DNA from: Mactra quadrangularis
Taxonomy: Eukaryota; Mollusca; Bivalvia; Venerida; Mactridae
Direction of reading: 5' to 3'
Length of the DNA stretch: 64,000 nucleotides
Assembly (NCBI GenBank): GCA_025267735.1
Contig: CM046307.1
Location: forward strand, 56,849,395-56,913,394
The notes below the pieces were generated by a model. It was not told the origin of the DNA. It made no database searches and was given only the letters and a program-made list of their open reading frames with translations. The position numbers were made by a program, and so were the translations under genes. Of the stretch, positions 28,901-40,900 are shown one piece after another (the stretch's first letter is position 1; each line of letters begins with the position of its first letter).

Positions 28901-31900
28901 CACCAGCTCTGAGTTTCTTTCCGAGAGCATTTGCACATCATATGGAATGACCCCAGTAACATTTTTAAGATGTTTTTTTTAAAATGTTTATTTTGTTTTG
29001 ATTTTGTGCACAAATCAGTGAAGAAAATGTCATTTGCGACTTAGCGACTTCAAAAATATGTGGTCAACCCCAAAAATCCTGTGTAACTTTCAAAGGGTCA
29101 AACTAAGCCACTGGCTCTGTACATAATGTCTTCATCTTAATTATAAACCGGTAGTTTTTATTTAGGGTTGTTTCCAAGAAAAAAAATCTGCTTATGTATT
29201 GCTTTGCACTAAGACTTACTTGTTCCTCATCACCAATTTCAGATGGCATAATCTAACCATTCTACATGATGTTAGAAGAGTATATGTATATCTAGATGGT
29301 AGAGAACATATTAGAAATATAGAAGACGATAAATACCATCTGGGACTTGATCCGAAAATCTTCATTGGTGGAGGGGATGACTTTATCGTTACTAGAGGTA
29401 TAAGAGTTGTAATTTTTGGGGGTGGGGGCATGTGTAAGGTTGGTGCACCCTAGAAGCTGATTTAAACCAATTGGCATTATTTTGTCGCTGGACCTCACTG
29501 GAGGTCTTGATAAATTATATTCAGCTGTCAGTTGTGCATACATTAACCCAGCTGATTTAAATACTTACTACTGTATTTCTGTTTACACTATGTATAATTG
29601 AGTATTTAAATCACCAGGGTAAATGCATGTGCCATTAAGAGTCTCTTGATGTTTGTCAAATTCTCACAGCAGCCAAACAATAGAAAAGATTCAAATAATG
29701 CATAAAATAACAATTACATTTCTAGCTTACCTTTCAGTTCAATTTTTGTGTAGAGGATTTTAGCTAACAATAAATACAACCAATTAGGAATTCTCGGGGA
29801 AAGAAAGGTACAGGTTATATTCTTGGTCATGCGTGTTTTTGTACTTTAAACATTGGACTTGCCCACTGAATAGGTGAATAAGCTGAGGCATGAACAGTAT
29901 TTTACTGATTTAAACATACCACTTTGATATTTAACATTCATTTTAAAAAGTGAATATGAACATTGTAAATTTCATATCATGAATCAATGATATGTTTATA
30001 AAATAATTGTAAACTAACTAAATTATAAAATCATAAAAATAATTCACCCCTAATTATTGGTGTGTAATGAAACTGGTTTTGTTTATATACGCAATGTTTA
30101 CGTGGACGACCTGTAGTAGCTAATTTATGAACTGCATAATGTTTATCAACTATTTGCCAAGAAAGAGAAATAAGCATTTGTTTGTTTATCTTTGATATTA
30201 GTAATTGTTGTAGATCATATGACCATAGACCCTGTATTGTTATTAATGTATATATTTTTTCAGGTTTACAAGTTACACAGAATTTCGTGGGTTGCGTTAA
30301 GAACATATATGTAAATGAGATATCAGTGTTGTACGAGTTAGAACAGCATAGTGACAAGGTCCAATATCATGGTGGCGGGTCTACCGTACCTGAACATTCG
30401 TGTCATGAAGTAGTCAACATACCTATATCCTTCCCGACGTCTGCTTCCATGTTGAAGATAGAAGCTACTGAAGAAATGTCGCAAGAATTTGAAATAGAGT
30501 TTGATTTTAAGACTGTACGAAGTGAAGCCATATTGTTTTATGCTAGTTTAGAGGATACTGACCATAGTAGGGAATATAATCTAGGGTACATTGAGGTATG
30601 TATGATTAGGTTGAGGTCAAGGTTTGAATAAGGTGAAATTATTATTTCTAATTAAGGTGTAGTCTTGAATGACATTTACAGTAAGAAAATGATTGTCTAA
30701 AGTATGAAAAAAGCTTACAAAACATGGTATGTTTTATTCATTACCAGTTGTAACTTACTGCTGCGCCATAATTGGTAATTTGGTAATAGCAAAATCAAGC
30801 AGTTTATGACGATTTTTAAGTCCCAAATGCTTTACTTTAGAATTAATAAGCCCCATTTTTAGCATATTTTGGGCTAGATTTATATGAGTCATTACCAGCT
30901 ATGATCTCCACTATTGAAACAGACCTGCAAAATTTTTTCATTCAGTGCTTTCAGCTCTTTGATTAAAAAAATATTCTTTATGTTACAGGTGTGGTTACAC
31001 AGTGGTCAACCTAATTTGAAGTATGTAGCTTCTACAACACATTTAGATAGATCTCAAAATCTAACTATAGACACAACAGTCAATGATAACATATGGCATT
31101 CAATGTTTCTTACATTTAAACATGGGTAAGTGTATTTGAATGAGCCAGTGCAAAAATAGTCTACATCTTCTTTATTTCCATTTCATTTAGACTAGTTTTG
31201 TGCTGCCCCATCAATTTGTTTGGCCTATTTACTTTGTTTGAATATTGAATCATGAGTTATTATATGTGACATCATCTACAAGAGGACACTCTAGCAGATT
31301 CCACCAACTATTCTGCAGGGTGGATGTCTACAGATACTCCTTTTTCCCATAAGCCATAGTATTGTGGAACAATCTAAAGCAAGAAGACGTTAACTCAAGC
31401 TCCATCGACGTCTTCAAGGCATAATTAAACACCACACCATAGATAAGAGAGCCTGTTTTTATCCTGTTTTTATACCATAAGCTGAACTTTTTTATTAGTG
31501 TTTTAAACTTATGCTTTTGCGCTCCTCTCATTGACCTATGTAAATAAACCTGTGCGATGATGCCCCAGAGGGGATTCTGCACAATACTGGGAGAAGAAGA
31601 TGAAGATTATTGCTGTAAATAGACTTCTTGAACTTTTCACTGACCACCCATTTTCTGAGACGGAGCTTTTTTCCTGACCAAGCATTTTTCCATTACAAGC
31701 ATTTTCTCCAAACCAAGCATTTTTGTACTGACCAATTTTGTTTTCTTACCTGCATACTGGCATTTCCCAGACCAAGGATTTCCCTAACCAATCAAGCTCT
31801 TAGCATTGTTTAATGATTATTGAGTATGATCTGTGTTTTGTATATTACAGTATTGTACAGTTGAAAGTTGATGGTAATTCTGTTATCAGTAAAGATTTTA

Positions 31901-34900
31901 GAAGGCCTTTAGAAATTAGAGGAATTATTGTTGTAGGTTATGGTTTTAATACTTATAAAGGTAAGACTGACACATAACAAGTATAGATGTTCCCATTCTT
32001 TTAAGATTTTACATAAATCATGTAATAAAATTGACAATTAGGTAATAGAATTTAATTGAATGGGGGATTGCACAATTGCAAATATCTTGAAACAATTCGC
32101 TGACATGTGTTCTGAAAGTCATTCTAAGAGTTGCAAAATAATTGAGTTTGACAGTGTGTGATATAGATTAATACTCTTAACAACCAGGCTGGCATAGGAT
32201 TATACATTGTAGTTGAAAAAAACAGGAGTTATGATGTCTAATAAAAATATTGGAAAAGGCATAATTATGCCATCAAAATTGATAAATGGTCAATATAGAT
32301 GACCTATAGATAATGTTGATGATATAGGAAGGAAAATCATAAACAAATATGACAAAATGTAATATATTGGGTTCCATTAACTAGTTATCTACAATCTCTG
32401 ATATTTCTTGTTCGTCAGTTGAAGGAAAAATGTCATGTGTTAAATGGGGTAATTTTCATGGAGTTTATTTTTTGCTTTTTGGTCAACAATAGGCTCTAGG
32501 GCTTATTTTAAATCTTGCTTATGTTTTTGTATCAATACAGATTATATCTGTAAAGATGATGATATACATGTATATCAAAAATGTGCGAATCTAAACCTCG
32601 AAAATTAAAAACCCCTTAGAAATGTGAAATATAGACACCATGATGTTACAGTGCTGAACAGTATTATATATTGGAGCTATATGGAGGGATACAATGTTGC
32701 CACTTGCAATTGATGATTTGCTTATAATATGTATCAGTATTCATCGTCAGGTACCAAAGACTGCTGACTCTGCTCAACGCCCCACTTGAACCATGTGTAT
32801 CAGTTAATTTAGTCACTTTGTTGGCTATAAACACCTAAGACCTACTAAACAATTTTAAGATGATCTTTTTCATATTAAAATTCATTAAAAAATTGTAATG
32901 AACCTTTCCGAATGCGACCTTTTTATTTGAATAACAATACATTTACCCACAAATATAAGCATGTGCTCTTTTGTAAACACCTTGTTTGTGGTATGCTAAT
33001 AGGTAAGGTCATGGAAAGGTCCATTAATTATCGAAACCACAATATTTTAAATCTATCGGTAAATTTTATATTAAACTGTCAGTGGAGTGTATGTTTACCC
33101 CACTGATTTAAATACTTGATATTTGTTCAATATTTCCAGGACATTAATTATGGATACCTGTTTTATCGTTAGTGAGTACAGAAATATTGTAGTAAGTATT
33201 TAAATCAGCAGGGTTCATGTATGCACCATTGATTGTTGAATCAAATTTAACAATATCTAAGTAAACAATCATATCATTTCAGACAGTGAAGGATTTGTAG
33301 GTTGTATAAGAAACCTTAGAGTTCAAGGTCGTTTACAAGATGCCCTTGACCTTATACAAACAAGGGCAGCTTCAGGGTTAATTATAGATGGATGTAATAT
33401 AACTAACTATTGTAAAGGTAATAGAATGTGTCAACATGGGGGCGTGTGTCTATCTGAATGGAAGGGCGTGGCATGCGATTGTAGTGACACCCATTATACA
33501 GGAACTGCTTGTCATTTTGGTGAGTTATATTTAAAGATTTTAGGTCTGGTTTTCAGGACCAGATGTTTGGGTTAAACTTGAACATTTACAGGCCTCCTCT
33601 TTTATCTTTTAAAAGTTTTTGCTTAGTAAATTAAATCAAAGAACTGATAGTACTTATAGGACAGTGTTACTGAAATTGTGTAAGGCTCCGTTCTTGAAAT
33701 ATCTCCTAAATATGGTGGCTGAATTATGCCATGTCGCATTGTCGTCCCACGGGGCGCCACACAAAAACTGGCATGTGCGACAAAATGGTTATTTTGTGGT
33801 ATTTCACTAGCGCGAAAACACAATTATACAACAATTTAATCATTTGTCACATTTTTGCCTGAGGAAGTGAAATGCGAAAAACATATTTATACGACAAAAC
33901 TTTTACAAAAGTATGAAATTATTTTATGTTGTGTTTTTTGCCTTAATTTTGTCGCATCTTTGTGTTTTGTGTGGCACCAATCAAAGATGCGAATTAGCGA
34001 AAACACAATTATGCGATAGCATATATTCTGTAGCATAATTGTGTTTTCGCTCTTTCGTCTTTCACTTGCATTAAATACACAATATTTTTTCTAAAGTCCT
34101 TTTAGTCCTTAGTTTTGACAAAACAATGCTTTACACAATCTATTTTTCATTTCAGCCAAGTACAAACACACATGTGATGAATATTATCAATCAGGGGTCA
34201 CAGAATCTGGGGTCATGTTAGTTGACCTTGATGGCAGTGGCCCCATGGAGCCTGTATATGTTAACTGTGAAATGGGTCATGAAGTAAACTTTGAGTTTTA
34301 TGGAAAAACTGTCATAGAACATAACTTGGCCCCTAATTCTACAATTAGACAGAAAATGATGAGAAACCTGAAGAAGTTCATTACTTACAGGTAATATTAG
34401 GGGCTACACAGTGCCCTTCAAAATTAATGTCCTTGTACAAAATTCTGTTTTTAGGAAAAAACAATCTACATTTTCTCTTGAAATTAACAATGAGTCAGCT
34501 TTTTTCAACTTGTAGGCCCATAAAAGGAGCTCCAAGGGGCAGTTGTCTTATGGTAAAGAAGGCAAAGGGGGGAGGCAGTCCCCTCCTGCCTGAAGCCATA
34601 AACAAATGGAGATTAAAAAGAGCAAAATGTATGTTCCAGAGTATATCTATTTTCAAGGACAATTATCCAAACAATTATTCTAAACTGAATTTGATTTGAT
34701 GCAAACTATACTTAGCACAATAAACTGTGCATAAGCCATGGGTGCAACACTGAGAAATTGAACATATGCATTAGGGCTCTACACCGGTATACGATATATA
34801 TCGAATACCGGTATGGTAGGTTCGATCGATATATCGGATTGTATCGTTTTCGTATCTAATAAAATATTGATCAATGATGGTCATACAAATAAAATTCATG

Positions 34901-37900
34901 GCCTGCATATGAGTTGATATTTTGTATCGCCTAATCAACTTTCTACTGCTTCTGATTCGGTATGGACTACTCTGTGGCGTCTTAATCTAACGGATGTAAC
35001 TGTTTTGGTTAGAATGTCGTTTAATGTACTTGCGTTTTCTATTGTCACCTCTCATAGCAGATGATCTGTTTGAATTGCTGTATTTATATACTGCCTGAAC
35101 TATCCATGGATTTTTTTTGGGCTGATAACTCCAAGCATATAAAAATCTGGATTTCCCCTAAAGTATTATAACATGTAACAATTTTAGTAGATTTATGACA
35201 TATTTGGTCATTGTATACATTACATTATAACAGAAATCCATTAGTTTATAGTGTCAGATTTCTTTATTGAGATCATATTAGCATCTGTTGATTACTTAGT
35301 AATTTGACTCATGTGTAAACTTGATAATGATGCCCTGTAATAATATGTTTGTATATTGATATGGGAGATTCAGTTGAACAGGTTTTATTGATGTAACCAA
35401 TAGGGTTAAAATCTGAGAACGTAGGCAGATCCAGCGGGGGTCAGGGGGTCCGGACCCCCCCCCCCCAAAATTTGGAAAATGTACCTGTCCATTAGTGTAT
35501 TTCTTGACTGTAAGTCATTTTTAGGTAGCATGAAGCATTTTTTCTCGGTGATTAACATAGATTTAATGGTTTTGTAGTTTTTATTATTTATATGTTGCAT
35601 TTTTTCTGCAAAATGAGTATAATGTGGTTATGATTCGAAAGCTTAGACCCCCCCTAGAAAAACTCGGACCCCCCCTCCTAGAAAAAAATCCTGGATCTGC
35701 CCCTGGAGAAATACCATCTGGTGAAGTTTATTGCACACATAGGAATGATATTTTTCTCTTAGAATTCCTATAAGCGTCTTGTATTGCATGAACTTTCTGT
35801 AAGGACTTGTTACAAATGTATAATGGTCTAGGAAAGCTAGGTTAGGTGCACTGGACTCCGTAAAATGACCTTAAGTCTATTAAATAAACAAATGTATAAA
35901 TTGAGCTTGTTTATTTTCCATATGTTTATTATTATTTGCTTGACATGTTTGTTTTTGTACAATCTATTTAACAGGGCTCGAATTTAACCAAGATTTGGAC
36001 TTGCAAATTTTTGCAAGTTGATTTCATTACAACTTACAAAATGGAAAAATCACTCACATTTCCTCTCCAAATTGTAATAGCATACTTGAAAAAAATATAA
36101 AAACATCTTAGCACTACATCTTACAATAGCTAACATGTCTTTACTGTGAATCGTTAATTGATACTATTGATCTATCTATTCAATGTTGATTTGAGCCTCA
36201 TTAGTTTAGACAGTAATATTTTTGTGGTGATTTCAACTGGCAAAAATTGCAAGTTAAATAAAAGTTAATAGCAATATTCAAAATCCACTTGCATTTTGTG
36301 AGTGTGCGAACTAATCTTCGAGTCAGGTCAGGTTGGAGTCAATATTTACGCACTATAATTTGTTCTATTATGTTATTTGTTTTTCAGGGGGTTAAATGAT
36401 ACACAGTTAGTACAGCTCACTGAACAATCAGGCTGGTGTGAACAATATTTTAGATACGATTGTCAAAATGCTCCACTTAGGTAAGATCTAGTAAAAGTTA
36501 ACTAACAAATTTCTGTGTGGAATTAATAATTCTGCATGTAATCTACTAATTTCTGATTGTTTAAGCGTGAAATTATGTCTAAAGGAATATTTCTGCACAG
36601 AGTTTTACTGTTTTACGCCCAGAAAAAACCAAACATATTTTATAAATTTTTATTTGCACAAAATGGTTTCCAGTTCAAGAATAAACCGTTTTCTTTTTAA
36701 TTTAAGTAGTCATGTGATCTTGTTACCAATCTATCTAATGCATGTCTGTGATTTCATGAATTTCTTTAGGTGTCTGTACTATTTGTAGTTGAGGTAAACT
36801 TATGGCACTTATACTTCCTTGCATTTAAGTTAGCTTTTATGGCAACATGTAAGGGTGTCCTTTTACAACTAAGAATCTTATTTGTCTATTTCAAGCTTGG
36901 ACCATGGATTTTTAATGGGTTAACTTTGGTTCCCAAAATAAATGACCTACTAAAAATTGAGTGATTGCACCCTTAAATATTTCCACAGATATTCAAGCTC
37001 CAAGAATTCAATGAAAAATTCAGATTATGTAGAAGGGTTTTATAGGGCACTTGTACTCACTTGTCTTTAAAGTAGCTTTTATGGCATAGAGTGTTCATTT
37101 ATGATTCTGAAAGTTAGGTTTGATCCCAGCTTGGATCATGAATTTGGTAACATGCATGATGGAGCTAGCAGTATGATATTTACTATGGGTGTAACAATAT
37201 GGTAAAAACTGTATTGCAATATATTGCAATACATAAAGCTTGTATTGCAATATATTGCAATAAGTATTGTTTTTGCATGGACAAGCGAAACATGAATAAA
37301 TGCACATGCATTGTCTTAATTTGATCAAAATTACACATATATTTTTCCAAATGATCTATTTAACAAAATGTTTGGTTAACATGTAGTTAGAAAAGTGCAG
37401 TTTTCAAAGGACTTCCAAAGACAATTATTATATATATTTTTAGTTTCAAACACAATTTAACATTTATTCAAACATTTAAATTTCGGATTCTGATAAAAAC
37501 AATCCGTATCAAACATAACTAGAAAAATCGGTTCTGTGAAAAACGAACCGGTTAATAACCGTCAGAATTCGTTTTGCAATTTTAACCAGTATATCAGTTA
37601 ACCGTTACACCCCCAATATTTACAACATTTTGTCTCTTTTGTTTCAGACTAGGTATAGATACATGGTTTAGATCAGCTAATGGACAAATGGTAGATTATC
37701 TAGGGACAAATAAATGGTCTGGTAATTGTACATGTTCTGAAAATAATGCTTGTACTGATGAGAAGAGATGTAATTGTGATTATGGTGAGTTCTCTTGGTG
37801 TCTTATTTGTTTTACAACTTTTACTGATTGGGACAAGGGTCAAAAGTTGCCACTTTTTTTACTTTGATTGATAGGGCTATTTTAAGATGTTCTAATTTCA

Positions 37901-40900
37901 CATCACTAAAAGACAATAGTTCAATTTGCACAATGTGCAATTGTCTCTCAAAAAAGTATATTTGCAATCTCCAATCCCAGTTACTATAGCAAGTATACAC
38001 TACAGTATTTCTGTACTCATATTGATCAGAACAGATGTTTGTTATGTATGGCATTATATGGATATCTTATAAGATATATAAATGTAAATGGAATTATCAA
38101 ATAAATATCAAATATTTAAATCAGCAGTATTAATGTATAACCCACTGACAATTGAATGAAATTTAAGAGTAGAATATATGTTTGGATTATCAAACAAATA
38201 TCAAGTATTTAAATAAGCTGTGTTTAATATTTCAAATTTCAAGTACTATGATGATACAATATTTATGTACAGGGGTTATCAAACAAATAACAAGTATTTA
38301 AATCAGCGGGCTTAACCTACATTGTATGATATTTTAAGTACTATAATGATACAATATTTACGTATAGGGGTTATCAAACAAATAACAAGTATTTAAATCA
38401 GCAGGCTTAACCTACATTGTATGATATTTCAGGTACTATGATGATACAATATTTATGTATAGGGGTTATCAAACAAATATCAAGTATTTAAATCAGCGGG
38501 CTTAACCAACATGTATGATATTTTAGGTACTATGATGATACAATATTTATGTACAGGGGTTATCAAACAAATAACAAGTATTTAAATCAGCGGGCTAAAC
38601 CTACATTGTATGATATTTCAGGTCATATGATGATACAATATTTATGTACAGGGGTTATCAAACAAATAACAAGTATTTAAATCAGCGGGCTTAACCAACA
38701 TTGTATGATATTTCAGGTACTATGATGATACAACATGATGCTGGATATAACAGAATTAAAACACATGTACCATTGATAGAGATGAACATAAAACAAGATG
38801 AGGATCCAATAAAACAAGGAAGTGGAAATATAACATTAGGTCCACTTATATGTTGGGGAAATAGTAAGTTACATATTAGTTTAATATGTCCAGTGGTCAG
38901 TTTGAGCCATTTGCGAACGCAAAATCAAGAGGGTACATGTGAAATCATGTTAGTACACGAAATTGGGCATCCACATCCAATTTCAGCTTAGCGTGATATT
39001 GAAAAAGCGTGAGATTTTTGTCATCTTATATTATGCAAGACAGTAGAAGTTATTTGATTGGTTCTAACGTTAGCTTGTGTAGAGATATCTTTGCTACTTC
39101 ATGCCTCAGTAAGAAATTCTGAAAACACATGTGCTTATAATTAAGAATATTAATTGCACCAGAAGCAAAAACATCTGTTTCATCCGGGCCCAAATAAGTT
39201 TTAAATGTCAACAACAGTTTGGCCTATGGAGCATTTAGACCCCACATTTTGCGAACCCTATGCCAAACAATTAATCAGTTTTAGTTTTTTGTAATCATGA
39301 TTGCCCTGGAAAAATTTTTTTACCTTTTTATTTCAGGAGATCAAAGTCCTGTAGATGCTGTTACATTTAATACAAAATCTGGGTATTTATTAAGTCAACC
39401 ATGGAAGTCACATGCTATAAGAGTCAGTTTTCGTACACATCATGATAATGCTATAATACTGTACCAGACAGGAACTGAAGAAAATATCAACTATTTCTTT
39501 GTAGCTGTTACTTCTGGTTTGTACAACTAATGTTTTGCCTCCTTTAAGCAACTCATTTGATAGATTGGCGGTATTGGCTCCATTTTTCTCTTCATTTTGT
39601 CTGCATTTTAAGTGTATTAATACACTTTATTTGAAAATATTGCTTATAATATATACTTGTTTGAGCAAGCATTGTTGTTTTACCAATTACCTGTTACTAT
39701 CTGTATTTGTTTTAAGAAAATAATGTCTTAAAATTTGAAGGCAAACTGACCTTTAGATTGTGAGATATATATAAAATAAAAGTCACCAAAAATGCACTAA
39801 AATATCAGCTATACCTCTACTTAGAGGGTAACTTTTACAGGTAATACCATCATCTATTGGAGCTGTAAGTCAATTTGATAAAATGATATTATCAGAACAA
39901 TGTTTTTACTAGTTGTGCTTGCAAAATTGTTTTATAAAATGACATATTGAATATAAAATAGTACCTACACATATTATGCTTCTTATTGTTAACTTAAAGT
40001 TTTACGATGTTTCGCAATTCAAGGCTTCTTCAGGTTCAAACAACAAAAGGGAAAAAACACGTGAAAATTCATGCGACAAAAAGGTGGAAAAATGCAGGAT
40101 TACAATTACATACAAATAGATACACTAATCACAGGTTTAGCGGAAGATGGTTGCAACTCAATATAAGAAAAGACGGAGTTATAACCACCTTGCGCTAAAA
40201 CCGCTAAATGAACTCATAACATTATACAAACATTAAAATATGCATATGAATACCAATATAAAATACAATACAGATACAAATACCGGATCATTATGATTCA
40301 ATAATTCCTATGATAATGAAGAGAAAATTTGTTTTTATAAAATGACAATAATTTGTGTTGCCACAGCAATAAACCAATCCAAAAAAGGACTACTTTGTGC
40401 TGATTCATCATCAATTTGTCTTCTAAATTTCAGAACATGCTGTAAGTTTGATTTTCACTGGAGTAAAGACTATAATATGGCTGCTGACCTATCATGGATT
40501 TGTCTTTTATTTTCAGAATACACTGTAAAGTTTTATTTCCGCTGGGGTTTAAAGAAACTTGATGTAGATATAGTAAGTCCAGTACCAGTAAACAATGGTC
40601 AATGGCACCAGATCTCTATAGAGGCTGACGTACATAATGTTAGATGTATGTTTGATATGACAGAGAAGATTCTTGATATACCTATATATATACCTAAATT
40701 AACATTGTTCTCTGGTGTATTATACATTGGTGGAGTGCCAGAAAGGTTTGCATATTTTATTATTTTTTAGTTTTTCAGCCACCCAGCTGAGTGTGGGTAG
40801 CACACAAGTCTACTGATCGAGGAGATGTAGGTTCAATCTTTGAAGGACATACTTTTGTGGAGTTTGGTCATGAAATAATTTTTAAGGCCATTCTCCCTTA

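Larger units (their letters stand above)
23679..29242 (+). other. Intron 5 (5.6 kb)
   Basis: A two-copy tandem at 24070-24175, nested MITEs 24716-25155, a long fold-back 25421-25897, SINEs at 27421-27647 and 28451-28730, and a SINE tail fragment at 27845-27905. No coding sequence seen. Confidence 0.8.
29398..33282 (+). other. Introns 6 to 9
   Basis: Introns 29398-30263, 30596-30988, 31126-31850 and 31961-33282. They hold MITEs at 29512-29650 and 33061-33248 and a piece of a dispersed repeat (motif GACTAGTTTTG) at about 31150-31260. Nothing else recognised. Confidence 0.7.
34391..36387 (+). other. Intron 11 (2.0 kb)
   Basis: A palindromic ACCGGTATA patch at 34785-34870, an inverted-repeat element with GGATC ends at 35420-35705, a SINE tail at 35822-35895, an element with CTCGAA ends at 35972-36322, and a truncated TA-MITE end at 36323-36355 close to the exon 12 acceptor. 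Confidence 0.7.

Noticed and set aside
30182..30263. Start of exon 7 at the upstream ATG
   Set aside because: The open frame runs back into the intron; the TTTTTTCAG acceptor at 30263 gives the in-frame join.
40007..40198. 63-codon frame
   Set aside because: Lies in intron 15, has no recognisable motif, and no splice sites join it in frame.
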